Below are positions 28,475-40,359 of a stretch of 64,000 nt of DNA, piece by piece. The notes below the pieces were generated by a model. The model searched no databases, was not told where the DNA came from, and was given only the letters and a program-made list of their open reading frames with translations. The stretch lies in NCBI RefSeq assembly GCF_000210295.1, contig NC_026736.1, forward strand, positions 310,001 to 374,000. Reading direction: 5' to 3'. The stretch is from Trypanosoma brucei gambiense DAL972 (lineage: Eukaryota > Euglenozoa > Kinetoplastea > Trypanosomatida > Trypanosomatidae). Position 1 is the stretch's first letter. Each line of letters begins with the position of its first letter. The translations under genes and the position numbers were made by a program.

Positions 28475-30453
28475 CTAAACAGGTGAAGTAAAAAAAGGAT
28501 GACTCAGCGCTTCCTCTGCCGTTATTCGCCTAAGCGGATCGTAGTCCAACATGCGTTCACAAAGATCAAGTAGTTTTGGAAAGGGCCCCAGAACCTCTCG
28601 GAGTTTTGGACGTGAGGCCACATAATAAATATCTTCTATTGTATCATTGTATCGACTCTGCTGAGATGATGATGCTGACGACGGAGGTGTTATACAATCG
28701 TTCGGATCTGGCCATTCCAATTTCATGGTGTGTTTATCAAAGAATTTATCAAAGCGAGACCCTAGAGAAAATACACGCTCCACGATAGTCTTGTTCAAAA
28801 CTTCATTATTTCTTCCCTGATCCCCTTTGTTTGATATTGCCCCCTCAACGGAGTCAAACGGGCCAATGATATGCTGCAGTAGCGCCAAGTGCTCAATATC
28901 ACAGCGCGGCATAAACATACAGCTTCCAGTCACTAACTCCGGAATCATGCAACCAAGAGACCACATGTCTGCAGAAGTTGTCCATCCAAGTCCAAGTAAC
29001 ACTTCTACGCTTCGATAATGTGTGGTGTGAATGCGGTGATAAAAGGCGGGTGTCACATTGTCCAATTTACTCACGGCAGTGCACTTGGAGAGAAACTCTG
29101 CGGAACCGACATCAATAACACGTACCGTATAACAGCAGGAAGTGGAACGTCCACCTCTGCGAGCACCTCCTCTTGAATTGTCGGCTGTGCCGTTTCATAA
29201 GCCCTGCTTGAGTGCACATCTCCTTCATCGGGTGATTCGTATTTGTATTCAAACTTCTTAATCTTCATCCGGGTTGGAAGTGTGTCACTATATTCAAAAA
29301 GAACATTTTCCGGCTTCAGGTCGGTGTGCACAATACCCCGCTGGTGCGCGTGACGCAGGAAAAGAAGGATATTATATACGACTGCACGAACCAACTCCAG
29401 CGGCATCCCTCTGTGAGTAACCTCAACCGACTTCTCCGACATCCCCCGGAGTTTCTCGAGAGCTCCAGTCCTGCAATCATCACTACTACTACTTCTGCTG
29501 CATGTACCGGAGCCGCTCTCACTTTGTTTTCCTTCCAACCCCTTTCCAACGGATCTGTTGAGTTCCTTACGAATGCAGGCAAGTACCTCTAACAATGAAA
29601 CACCAAGCACGGGGAGTACAATCGCGTGGTGGTTATAGTGCGGTATGAACTCTACAGGGGGATTAAAGCGTCCTATTTTCCCTTGGTATGAAGTGGCGGC
29701 AGTCGCACACATATGCCTTAAATCTTCCAACAAACACTTTTCTGCCGTCCTGCCACTTCTCCTGCGTACACTTACAGCACTGTAAGTCCGTTCGCTACTA
29801 CTGCTCCTTCCCATGCGCCGCCTCCCGCAGCTCTCCCCGGCGGGACGACTCAGGGCAAGAAGTACTTTTATCTCATCCAAGCACGCGCGTCTGTACGTCC
29901 CCTCATCCCGAAATATTTTTAGCGCGTAGAGTTCACCGGTGCCGCGTTTACTACAGAGGGCCACCTTAGAAAAAGTTCCCTCACCAAGCGCCCGTATGAA
30001 AAAGTATTTCCCGTAAAGAACTAAATTTGGAGTGTGTCCTTCCAGCCTCGGCAGCGGCGAGGCCTCCAAGGGCACAAGCGGGGGTAGCCTCCTGGCCATC
30101 TGGTGCCTCTCTTGGCCTTGTGACGAGATAATGCCATAATCCACACAAATGAATGGTTCCTCATCATATTTAAACCGCTCCGCGTATTCCTCGTTGAATT
30201 CTGGGTAATGCTTGTCCCGTGTTGATGTGGAACGGGAGCTGGAACTCCCACTGGAAGTGGAAGAGTGTGAACTGTATGAAGATGGACTTGAGGATTCCGA
30301 GTTGGATGAACGCGTTAGATGCCGGGCCCTGCTATTACTGTCAAACCGCCAGTCCCTCCCTCCACTGCTGGTGTCACTGTCCCTATAACTTTCGTGCTCC
30401 TCATCACGCCGTCGTTTGTTGCAACCATCGTCGCATCTTCGCGTTGGTTGCAT
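28475..30453 (-). CDS. CLK/LAMMER-type protein kinase, split by a frameshift
   Basis: The two halves lie in different frames. The 5' half (30453 to the stop at 29071) has a Ser/Arg-rich N-terminus, the Gly loop LGEGTFSKV, YALKIF with the catalytic Lys, and HTDLKPENVLF, the form of the catalytic loop typical of CLK and SRPK kinases. The 3' half, in a different frame, continues with RVIDVGSAEF (DFG replaced by DVG), then THYRSVEVLLGLGW, WSLGCM and the C-lobe to 28475. Joining them needs a net shift equal to one missing base between about 29195 and 29120. The start is the ATG at 30453, since the frame opens upstream only at TTG. In other eukaryotes CLK kinases act on splicing factors; trypanosome CLKs include kinetochore kinases. 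It is either a real pseudogene or a base-call error. Confidence 0.75.
29120..29195 (-). other. Window containing the kinase frameshift
   Basis: Upstream of 29195 the 3'-half frame is closed by TGA (29195-29197). Downstream of 29120 the conserved subdomain VII is readable only in that frame. The shift must lie between. I saw no homopolymer of the kind that usually causes read errors, and no slippery heptamer for programmed frameshifting. Confidence 0.7.
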
Positions 30454-30875
30454 CCACTCTTTCAAGTGGATACGTGGATGAGCGCGTACACAAATATATA
30501 TATATATATGCTTGAAATGTACACGCGCAAATAGTTAATGTTCCACCGAATTCAACTAATTCAATTTCCCTTCAACCACTATTGTTGATCTTATACGCAA
30601 CCAACTGTAAAGCAGTGCAAGGCGGGGGGAATAAAATGGTGCCCCTACGTGAGGAGGCACGGTGCCCGGCAGTCTCACGCACGAGCTGCTGTGCTTAACC
30701 AAGCCACCAACCGTAAGGGGCGGACTGATACCCGAGTGCGACGGAGAAAGAAATAAAGAAAGTGAAAGCACCAAGGGAGACGAAGAGCATGACAGTCAGG
30801 TGCAAGGAAACGATATAAAGCTAACAATCCACATGCAAGAACACATTCATGCATACATAAACATTTATACGTGTC

Positions 30876-30941
<66 letters not shown>

Positions 30942-31863
30942 AGTGTGTGCATTAGGAAAGGAGCAGTTCCAGCAGAAGTGTCTTACAATGGATACACACG
31001 TGCATACGCGTAAGAGAGATTCACCAAGGAAAAAGTGCGTAACCAAGATACGAACACATCATTTCTACCCCTTCACCAAATGATTTCCCGCGTCTGCGCA
31101 CTTACGTTGGATTTGCATCGGTTTGAGTGCGGTCATATAAAGTCAAAGCTTTCAACGGTGTGAAAACACAGCGAAAGGAAAGAAGAGGGACTGCACGAAG
31201 TAAAAAAGTAAGAACAAACAAGTTGGACACCAACGCATGCGTAAGCAAAAAACAAGTGAAATGCTGGGCAGTTTGGTGACATGCAAGAGGCATAACCTTT
31301 GCAACGGCGATAAAAAGAATGGGAAATGAAAGGAGAGGAGAAACGTAATAACGAAAACAATTAAAGAATGTGCGCCCTAGAAAACTGAGCTGGTGTCCGA
31401 GTGACGCATATGCTGGCCAATTCTCAGTCTTTCCCCCCTCCCCTATGGTACACGAGCTCTCACTCAGCAGGTAAAGTGGAGGGAGGGGGAGAAATTTGCG
31501 TGAACACTCCCGCCGCATGTTCATGACGAGAGGAGCAACACTTTTCTTCCTCTCCTCCTTCTCCATTACTAACTTCTGTTGGCGCGTCTAGGTAAAATGG
31601 AGGAAAAGCAAGGTACAGAAGGAAAAAGAAAGGAAAACTTCAGGTACCTTACTGGTCGACTTTGGTCTTCCCACCTTCGCGCAAATTGCATTGCAGTTGA
31701 ATGAGTGACACAACATCTGTGCCGTCAAGTGATTCCCCCATCCATCTTCGCTTCAGTTCCCCTTCCCGCTTTATGACGTGCATACGCACCGCTCCCAACA
31801 GCCCCGTGCCAGACAAGCTTACCCTTCACATATTCATTGCGTTGACTGAGAAATCACTTCCGA
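30454..31863. other. Intergenic with compound (AT)(GT) microsatellite
   Basis: This 1.4 kb spacer carries the leader of the CLK-type kinase and the 3' UTR of the TRAPPC8-like gene. An (AT)n run sits at about 30494-30510, just upstream of the kinase. A purine-rich + stretch (30745-30775) gives a pyrimidine tract in sense. A 154-codon ATG frame on the minus strand (31102-31566) has no recognisable domain; I regard it as unproven. Confidence 0.45.
30881..30940. repeat. Compound (AT)20(GT)10 microsatellite
   Basis: Forty bases of AT followed without interruption by twenty bases of GT. The GT part read on the minus strand is (AC)n. It is likely to be highly length-variable. Confidence 0.9.
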
Positions 31864-34800
31864 TCAGTTCCCCGCACCTTCACAAAGAAGGCGTGCAGCG
31901 GGGTGGTACGTAGCATGCGCAGAGTTTGGCACGCGGCCTGAGGCGGAAAGCGCAGAACGGCGATGCTCGAAACTCTTGCAAGACTCCTCGTACTTTTTCA
32001 AGTCATCGCGGTACTCTTTCATACGAGCGGATGCCGCGGCGGCCGCGGCCTTCACAGCTTCCGGTGAGTATGATGCAAGAGAGACACGTGTGATAGCCGC
32101 AGCAGCATGCCCAAAGACAGACGTCTGCACATCGCACCTCATGGACGCAGGAAGTTCTGTGATGTCGCTGTTACTACCACTGTTTAATTCACCCAGGAAA
32201 GATTCCGCTTGCCGTAGAGATGTGGTTGAAGATGAGGAATAGCGAAGGGATCTTATTATCGCTGCCTCCGACATACCCGATTTCCACCTTGAGGTGTCGA
32301 CACCAGCTGAGAACAACCGCAATGCCACAGCGCTCACATGGAAGGCGTTGCACTGCACCAAACCTGATTGAAAGACATACGCGGTAAACTTCACAGCGTG
32401 GTTCTCATGTGGAAGAAGGAGGAAACTGTACGATGTTTTGCCAACAAAGGTCATTAACGTTGGTGACAATAGGGAAGGTGAGTCAGACCTGTCAATGCCG
32501 GCCGCCGGCATAGTTTTCGCTTTTAGCGTAACAAGAAGTACGTGCGCGGAGAGTGAGCGACAATGCACCGTAATTGGAATGAGTGCCGCATCTGGAAGTT
32601 CCTTGGTAGACTCCACGCTATGAGGTGCCTCCACGTGGTAAAGCAAAGCCGCTTGCCGTGGATGAAGCGAACGATTCTCCACTAGAGTTTCACAAAGTTC
32701 CTCTTGCTGCAACTCATAAGCCTTGCTGCTCAGTGGCCCACCCGAGATAAGATAACTGACAGGGTCTACGAAGTGGAACAGTTGTCCACACCTGCCTGAG
32801 CCGTCTTGCAGCATCCAAGCCACTGCTACACATATGGGAGTGAAGGGTTCGCCAATGGCCACTTGTGTCACAGGGTCTACACGTGGCACCTTCTGTTGAT
32901 CACCGTCTGGCCCCTTGTCTGCGTAGAAAACAAAACCATCGTTTGCAGCGATTTCACCGAGGGTTCCAGACCCGCGAATACTTGTTCGCATAAAGTAGGT
33001 GCTCATTGCCGATCCTATGACACTGCTCGATATCTTTGACTCCACTTGAGCACACTTATCCGGGGATGGAAGGGTCACAGTGAGGGAAATGTACTCCTCT
33101 TCCGTAAATGCGGTTGGCTGGGCATCAGGAGCAGTATCAGCAACACCGTCACTACCAACAGCAGAACCTAAACCCGCCTTTCCTCTCGATAATGTAGCCT
33201 TATCTGCGACACTGAGTGGTAAACAAAACGATCCACCACTGGGCACAACCAATCCGGCGGCATCATTTTCAAGTAACGCGCCCGTGTGGATTGCCGCAAC
33301 GTACCACCGCGGTCTGTGAATCGCTGTCATCCGCACAACGCGTAGCGGCTGCTCAGCGGTATCTGAAACGTTTGCCACCGTCAGTTGCAAAGCAGACGTC
33401 GCTGAGGCCAAGTTAACTGGTTCCAGAACAAATGACGAGAGGATAATCGTCCGTTTAACTGCAATGAGTCGCACAAAACGATGGAGTCGCACATACGGCA
33501 CCGTGGCGTTGGACGGAGTTGGGGATATAGGAGTCGCCTTCACGTCCTGCCGACCTGGAGTCGTTGGAGGCCCTCCCAGATATCCCACAAGCAAGAAAAT
33601 GTTGTTTCGACAGCGAGGAGAGGCTCCATGGCCAAGTTGGCCTCGAACTGTCAGCGAAATAGACACACTTTCTTTGGGATGTAGCACCTGGGCAACATTG
33701 AAGGTTGCCTCGGCTTCGATATTTCGCTCCAAACCAAAATCTTCAAACCACAGCACTTGTGCGTTTGTTGCGCTACGCTGAAGTGTAACGTTGTGTGCTT
33801 CCGCATGTGTGCTATTATTTGTTACCACAACGAACGTGTGAAAATACTCTCCATCCCGCAAAACAGAGGGAAGCTCGGGTTCTAACCGCATGGTAACCCA
33901 CGCCTGGGGTGGTCCAACAACAATTTCTATGTTTGCCGGTGACTCCACCTCCGGTGTTGCGTTGTTCATAGCGTGCTCAAGTAACAAGCCACCACCCATA
34001 CCAGCGACATATCCCCCAAGATTGTTAGAACTACTGGTGTTGCCTTCTGTGCTTGCAGCACCGCTAGCACCCTCAGTTGCAAAATAGTAATGGCCCAACG
34101 AACTCATAACCTCCCAAGCAAAACCGACTATAACATAAGTTCCCTCGGCCTGTGGAGTAAAGTTGAGTGTTATAGTCCTAGAAGCCCCCGCCGCAAACTC
34201 GATCGTCTGTGACTCAGAACTCCTACAGAGTTTTGCAGGTTCATTCCTCGAAACAAATAAAAGACACATATTTTCCACGGTAAGGTGGCTTCCAATAGGA
34301 TTTCTCAGTTTGACACTAACCTGAAGTGACTCCTCTTGGTTCACCGTATAGCGACGCATGCTCTTCTTGCCACTCCCATCTCTCTTACTACTTTGTCGAA
34401 ACTTCGACAATTCCGCACCCCACTGCCTTGTTCCTATCGGAGAACCCGTTAATTGGTCCTTGTAATGTGAGCGCAGTTTGTCCTCCACTTTCTGCCATTC
34501 AGTTTCCACAGCCTCGCCACCCAACTGGCACTGCTGCTGTGTCGTTATCTCATCACAATGGTACTGATTGACGCTAATTCGAACCGTATTTTCTACAATG
34601 GCAGGTACTACCATATGAGGGCAGACGCCAATTCCAAGTTCTCCCACCACCTCCTGCTGTTTCTCCAGAAAAGTCTTCAAACTGCTAAGTGCAGTTTTTG
34701 GGTTGCTGTATTTGGGAGTGCCAAGGAGAACAGCGACAGCCATCATCGCTATGGCGCGGACGGGATTCTCGAGTTGGTGATATAGTTGAGAGAGCCCCAT

Positions 34801-36759
34801 GAAGAGATGCTCACAGATGTGCGGCCAGCTTCCGCAGCGCCCGACGCTACCATACACAAATAATGCACGCAGGTAGCAGCGTAGGGCACTTTGAAACATA
34901 TCTTCGCTGCAGTACGCGTCTCCAGCAGCGATACAGTATTTCATGTAGGTACGCACGTGTGCATGCACAGGAAAATTATTAGGCAAAGATGCTTTTATTC
35001 TCATTCCTGCACATTGCGGTGGATTTAAGAAGAGTGCATTAGCCGCCAGCAATTCTTGTAAAACGGCAAGCTGGAGCTTGCTACGACCGACCATACCGCG
35101 ATGTTGGACATGAAGCAACAGCGCTGTCGTACGGTCCACCAAGGGTGGCGTTCGCGTCCGACAGAACTCGTATAAGAGTAATGCCACCCGCAGGGAATAC
35201 ACATTCATTTCACACGCATCATAATCGTTCATTGCAACCTCTAATCGGCAATCACTGTTGTTTTTTGAGGATGTTCCGCCAGCCCTCCACGGCGTTAGGC
35301 TCGAAGGCAGCAGCCGCCCCTGAAGAAAATGACATATACCGATACCTTCCTGGGCTGCTGCAATCAGTGGTTTGTTAAATGCCCTCGTTTCGACAGTAGC
35401 AAGTGCTTCTGCACGACAGAGACGGTAGAAATTTGCCGCTGCATCATAATCCGCCAACGCAAGTGAGAGATCTGCCGCCCGACGCATCTGCATTTCCAGT
35501 GATCCTGCAAGATACATCGCACGAGAGTTGCCACGTGCGGCCACCCAACTCTCTGTTTTTGATTTATTAACCTCATTCTTGTTTCGAAACCATGCTGCCA
35601 TCTTTCCAAGAGTTGTCGTCCGCCTCTCATTCACTGTTGTGTTGAGAGAACGTAGCTTCCGCTCAATGAAAGTAAAAAGACACTGTGAAAGATAGTGATG
35701 CATAACGGCACGCAAGTCCCTTACATTTTCAGGACTCAAGTAACAACCAGTCACTTTCGCCGTGCCATCGGGCCACTTGCCAAACATTGCTTGAACGCGT
35801 GGGAAGAGCAATGGCTCTGCAGCAACACGACTACTGGCGCTATCGCCACCACCACCTGCACTCGCAGGTGAGCCGCTGCGACTTTCAAGCTGCTGCGAAT
35901 AACGAACGGCGCGGCACGCTGTATCAGAGGGAACATCCATGAAGGATGGATTTGCATCGGTCCATACTGACGGGTCCATATTTTTCACATTTTGTGGGTT
36001 GCTAATGGAATTTACCTTGACAAGCGCACAGTTCGCGTGTCCCAAGCTTGACTGCACAGCAGCAAACATCCGATTGACTTCGTCCATACCAGGGCCTTCA
36101 GTCACATCATGCAACAGCAAGAAATGACTATGCATTTCCTCCTCCATACAAGGCATGTTACGCCAAATCTCTCCAATTTCCTGTCCCCTCTTTAACTCAT
36201 TAAATTCCTTCAAAATACCCTCCACTCCCCCTGACGCGTTTGTACTGGCCGCATAAATAAACCCCACTGGGTGATCGGTTGTATCAAAGTGGCTACAACG
36301 CACCGAATAGACGTAATTCTGAACGAACTGTCGGTGCCAATCGGGATGTGACCGCTCCAACAGAGTCGACCCGAGTTCTGCTGACACTCGAGTGTCAGTT
36401 AATACACCACCTCCTTTCTTCATTAAACATTGCAGTGCTCGATCAAGTTGCTCTCCAAGTGCCAGTTCCACTTCCGACTGACCACAGAGAAGGTCACGAA
36501 GATGATGTAAGAGAGTCGTTTCTCCCACCTCACGTACGCATTGGGCCCGAGTCAAGCGCACTCCAAAGTTACGCACAAGAGTGGCATCTGCACGATCTGT
36601 AAGACGGGCGAAAAGATCCCCATCATACACGGCAAAAGGGCGAATCATGTTAATTAAATCCATTCCATTTCGCCGGGCCGCTTCGTCTGCGGTTCGGCTG
36701 GCCAACACCACCACAACGGGGTGTCGATATCGGCTCTCCACCCATTGCCTGAGCTCCAT
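31864..36759 (-). CDS. TRAPP complex subunit TRAPPC8 (Trs85-like)
   Basis: A 1631-residue protein. The diagnostic part is the N-terminal third: residues 345-395 match the conserved TRAPPC8/Trs85 segment, with LFTFIERKLRSLNTTVNERR followed by a Lys-rich turn and a MAAWFR motif. After that comes a helical repeat region with TPR-like pairs (about 425-720), where animal TRAPPC8 also has an alpha-solenoid. The C-terminal half is rich in beta-strand sequence with Ig-like character (SVKLRNPIGSHLTVEN, SISLTVRGQLG), as in the C-terminal domains of TRAPPC8. Trs85/TRAPPC8 defines TRAPPIII, the exchange factor for Rab1/Ypt1 in ER-to-Golgi and autophagy traffic. Low-complexity insertions (Gly/Ser run at 300-310, Asn/Ser near 935) are common in trypanosomes. 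The start is an ATG with no upstream alternative. Confidence 0.75.
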   Translation of the reverse strand: MELRQWVESRYRHPVVVVLASRTADEAARRNGMDLINMIRPFAVYDGDLFARLTDRADATLVRNFGVRLTRAQCVREVGETTLLHHLRDLLCGQSEVELALGEQLDRALQCLMKKGGGVLTDTRVSAELGSTLLERSHPDWHRQFVQNYVYSVRCSHFDTTDHPVGFIYAASTNASGGVEGILKEFNELKRGQEIGEIWRNMPCMEEEMHSHFLLLHDVTEGPGMDEVNRMFAAVQSSLGHANCALVKVNSISNPQNVKNMDPSVWTDANPSFMDVPSDTACRAVRYSQQLESRSGSPASAGGGGDSASSRVAAEPLLFPRVQAMFGKWPDGTAKVTGCYLSPENVRDLRAVMHHYLSQCLFTFIERKLRSLNTTVNERRTTTLGKMAAWFRNKNEVNKSKTESWVAARGNSRAMYLAGSLEMQMRRAADLSLALADYDAAANFYRLCRAEALATVETRAFNKPLIAAAQEGIGICHFLQGRLLPSSLTPWRAGGTSSKNNSDCRLEVAMNDYDACEMNVYSLRVALLLYEFCRTRTPPLVDRTTALLLHVQHRGMVGRSKLQLAVLQELLAANALFLNPPQCAGMRIKASLPNNFPVHAHVRTYMKYCIAAGDAYCSEDMFQSALRCYLRALFVYGSVGRCGSWPHICEHLFMGLSQLYHQLENPVRAIAMMAVAVLLGTPKYSNPKTALSSLKTFLEKQQEVVGELGIGVCPHMVVPAIVENTVRISVNQYHCDEITTQQQCQLGGEAVETEWQKVEDKLRSHYKDQLTGSPIGTRQWGAELSKFRQSSKRDGSGKKSMRRYTVNQEESLQVSVKLRNPIGSHLTVENMCLLFVSRNEPAKLCRSSESQTIEFAAGASRTITLNFTPQAEGTYVIVGFAWEVMSSLGHYYFATEGASGAASTEGNTSSSNNLGGYVAGMGGGLLLEHAMNNATPEVESPANIEIVVGPPQAWVTMRLEPELPSVLRDGEYFHTFVVVTNNSTHAEAHNVTLQRSATNAQVLWFEDFGLERNIEAEATFNVAQVLHPKESVSISLTVRGQLGHGASPRCRNNIFLLVGYLGGPPTTPGRQDVKATPISPTPSNATVPYVRLHRFVRLIAVKRTIILSSFVLEPVNLASATSALQLTVANVSDTAEQPLRVVRMTAIHRPRWYVAAIHTGALLENDAAGLVVPSGGSFCLPLSVADKATLSRGKAGLGSAVGSDGVADTAPDAQPTAFTEEEYISLTVTLPSPDKCAQVESKISSSVIGSAMSTYFMRTSIRGSGTLGEIAANDGFVFYADKGPDGDQQKVPRVDPVTQVAIGEPFTPICVAVAWMLQDGSGRCGQLFHFVDPVSYLISGGPLSSKAYELQQEELCETLVENRSLHPRQAALLYHVEAPHSVESTKELPDAALIPITVHCRSLSAHVLLVTLKAKTMPAAGIDRSDSPSLLSPTLMTFVGKTSYSFLLLPHENHAVKFTAYVFQSGLVQCNAFHVSAVALRLFSAGVDTSRWKSGMSEAAIIRSLRYSSSSTTSLRQAESFLGELNSGSNSDITELPASMRCDVQTSVFGHAAAAITRVSLASYSPEAVKAAAAAASARMKEYRDDLKKYEESCKSFEHRRSALSASGRVPNSAHATYHPAARLLCEGAGN

Positions 36760-39700
36760 GTGCCTTTTTCAAATATTTAATTCTTCTTCCTCCCCCTCTA
36801 TAGCTTGTAAGTGTTAATGTCGCATTAAATAAATAAGTGTTTTTACACATGTGTCCGTTAACGTATGGGAAAGAATAGAGGGAGGAAAAAAAAGCAACAA
36901 GTCTACACAAGTAAGAGCCACAAGTAGATGAAAATCAGATAGACAAACAAATGCACACGTACACACAAACACACAAACACATACATATATGTATATATAT
37001 ATATGTATCTGTGTGCACTTGTTTGTCACGATCACTGAAATGGAGAGAGTTTTAAGGGGAACGAGATATTTCAAGTGTGAGGTAACAAGTAGAAAGAAAC
37101 AGAGAGACAAGATACGTGCAATATGCAAGTCATTGGCATGTCTTCAGGCAAAATAAAAAGAAAAAAAAAAGAAAGGAGCCATGAGCACACCTAGACTCCA
37201 ATATCCTCCTCCAACGGGAAGGAAAGTAAAACAGAAAGCAGAAATAAAAACCAAAAAAAAAAAGAAAAAAAAAGGGAAACAACGACAAACGAAGGAACAA
37301 GAAAAAGATATAAAGGAAAGCAAAAACAAAAAAAAAAAAGAAATCAACATAAAACCGCATTACCCAATAAAAACGTGTGATAGAAACTTTTCAGATACGT
37401 ATTTGTGTGTTGGCCTGAGCGTGCTTATTTGTGTTCGCGTGTTTTGTCGTTGGTTTAAAAGAACCATTGCAACCAGACAAGGTGCAAAATATAATACAAA
37501 TGAATATACAGAACGCGGGCGCAAAATACGAAACCAAACCGAAAGATATACTTATATATATGTATATATATACTTATTTAGTTATTTAGTTATAAATACG
37601 AATAACACTGTAAATATAAACGTACTAAAGATTCCGGTTGTATCAAATCAGGTGGTAGAGGCGACAATTGTTCCGAAAATTTTGGAAAAAAAAAAGACAC
37701 AAAAATTGTTGAAAATTTGGCACCTTCTCCCCTTCTTTAGCAGAATTAAAAAAAAAATGACGTCATTCACCGTTACTAGTGTTACACATTGTTCTTTTTC
37801 GATTTCTTCCCTCGCTTCACTTTTCCTTCCTGAAACTTTTTATGTTTAGTTTCACTTTCTTTTTTTTTCTTTTCCGCATCTCAAAAGAAAAAGTGAAAAC
37901 GAAAGTACCTCAATATATATATATATATATATATATATAGATAGATAGATAGATAGATATTTATTAATTTATTTTTTACATACAGAGCACTCACTAACAA
38001 ATTATTATCAATGTCAAACAAACAAATGGGGGGAAATTGTTCTTTGTTTCTTTTTCCTTTTTTTCACTGCACGTACTTAAAAACTATTCCTTTAAGAATC
38101 TCATTTCCTAATAATTATACATGAAATCTTTCGATGGGTTTGCTTTATTTTATTTTGTACAATTGTTTAAAGTCATTTCTTTTTATATGAGCTGCTTCTT
38201 GTCCCTTTTTTTTTTTTGCCCTGCTTTTCTCATTTTCTTATTTTCTCATTTCCGAATCCCTTTTTTTTCCCCTCCTCCCGCTTCTCATATCCTTCAAAAA
38301 AAAAAAGAAAAGGAGGGGAATATTCACTTACACATTGAAGCAAACCCAATCAAAATTTCATTCATATGTATATGTATATATAGATTCATATTTACGTGCA
38401 TTTTCAAAACACGCGGTGCACAAAGTGAAAGAAACAAAATAAAAATAAAAAAAACAACAAAAGAGTAAAGCAAAACCAAACAAAACAGAAAAAAAACAAA
38501 AAGGGAACCAGGTGATGTCAAACGGAATACAAAAGCGACACGAAGATTGATAGTTTTTTTTCCTTTTGTTGTTTTTGTTGTTTCACTTCTTCCTTTAAAA
38601 GTATTTTCTTTTTTTTTAAAAGAAAGATTATATAAATATAAATATATATAAACATAGAAAATGAAGGGGGGGGGGGAAAGGTGAAAATTAAACAAAAAGG
38701 GGGAAAAGGGGGGGGGCTAAAAAAAAAAAAAAGAAAAAAAAAGAAAAGAGAGAGACAACAACCAAAAAAAAAAATCATCGGACGGTACAAATTTTATTTT
38801 TATTTTTTCCCATCCGCCCTTTCGCCAAGCCGCCTCATCCTTTTTTTTTTAAAAAAAATTAATTTAATTTTATATTACTGAAATCAGAAGAAAACCTCAA
38901 ACGCTCCGAAATAAAAATAAAAATAAAAATAAAATTTTGTTTTCTTCAAAAAAAAAAATCATATTAATAACACAACGTCGCAAGGGGCACACTCACAACT
39001 TTATTTTATTATTATTATTTTTTTTTTTTGAGATTTTATTAACTGTTTGGTTGAATAATTTATTGACACACGTGTGTGCGTGTGTGTCTCGTACATAAAA
39101 TTTCTTTTTCATTGTGATGAGGCAAGAGAGAATAATAGTAATAATAATAATAATAAAATACATAAAGAAATGCCTCATCTTTCTTCACAACTGACATATT
39201 TTAGATTCACATATATGATTTATGTAACCGGTGTGAATAGCAGGATTTTTCTTTTTCTTTTTTTTTTTTAGCTCTTTATTATATTTTTCTTTCTACTGCG
39301 AGAAAAAAAAAGAAACAAAAAAAAGATGAAGGAGGGAAACCGAAGGAGAATAAAAAAAAAAAATCAAACAAACAAACAAACAAACAAACAAACATTCCCC
39401 ACAATCAAAAAGCGTAAAGCAACAAAAATAAAAAAAACAACTGAAGCCTGTGCGCCAACGCCCATTCTTCACACACACATACACACGCAAAAAAAAAACA
39501 TAAAAGGAGAGAACAAAAAAAAAGCGAGAAAAATGATCAAGAGGGAACGGATAGTTTTTTTTTCCTTTTTTTTTTTTTTTTAAAAGGCAAATGCCCCCTA
39601 GCGGCAAATAACAAAAGCAAAGACAAGAAAAATGGGGGGATGCCTCTGGGTAAATGTGTGCTATTAAAAGAATGGTTCAGCATGTTCCACACAATCATAC

Positions 39701-40359
39701 CCAAAAATATTCACAAAACATTGTGCATTCATATATATGTGAAGGGACATAATAATGTGAATTGCTAATTGTCCCTTGTAAATGAGAAAAAAAAAAGACA
39801 GAAACAAAAAAACGTTTAAATTCTTTCTCAATTCCTCTTCACCTTCTCCTTCACACATTTTCTGTCTTGTTTTTATTCTTTTCTTTTCTTTTCACTTCTT
39901 TTTTTTCTTGTAAATATCTTTCTTTCTCCCTTCTCTCAGCCTTTCATCCTCGCACAGTGCTTCTACTAAACTATACGAGTGTGTGTGCGCGTGATTTTGA
40001 TTAATATAAATAAATAAATATATATATATATATAACTGTAACAACTTAAATTTCTCATCGGATTGCGGATACCACCCCCCCCCCCTAAGAAAAACAAACA
40101 ACAACGCCACATTGGTCATGAGAGAACCCACAACGACCCACAAATAACTTAACTAAAAAGATAGATCAAGTCGTAAAAACAAAAAAAAAACAAAACAAAA
40201 CACTAGACATAAACGCATACGTATGGGGGGGGGGGGGAAAAAAATGAATAAAAGAGCAGTGGCAAATTTGCATCAGTTCGTATTGAAAACTCCCCACTTT
40301 AAGAAATGCCGTACACAGATGGGTAGGAGAAGTTTCACCCCCAGAGTCCAAACAATATT
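36760..40359. other. 3.6 kb low-complexity gap between TRAPPC8 and CK1 genes
   Basis: This is the longest gene-free interval in the window. It is densely packed with homopolymers (A7-A13, T7-T15, G9-G12), an AT array joined to GATA repeats (37913-37960), a (CAAA)n tract (39366-39393), (TAA)n (39139-39158) and a T10A8 palindrome (38841-38858). The open frames here (for example 37181-37849 on +) are Lys-rich translations of A-runs and are not called. It most likely holds an unusually long 3' UTR of the CK1 mRNA plus the TRAPPC8 processing region. Confidence 0.5.
37913..37960. repeat. (AT)13 array joined to (GATA)n
   Basis: An AT dinucleotide array passes directly into about five GATA/ATAG units, inside the large low-complexity gap. 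Confidence 0.85.

Noticed and set aside
29071..29195. Programmed frameshift or cis-intron as explanation for the split kinase
   Set aside because: No slippery heptamer and no plausible GT...AG intron that would restore the frame within the 75-base window; cis-introns are very rare in trypanosomes.
31102..31566. 154-codon ATG frame on the minus strand
   Set aside because: It lies in the probable 3' UTR of the TRAPPC8-like gene, has no recognisable domain and has no clear processing signals. Not excluded, but unsupported.
37181..37849. 222-codon ATG frame on the + strand
   Set aside because: Much of it is poly-Lys from A-runs and Tyr/Ile from AT repeats; it opposes gene direction.
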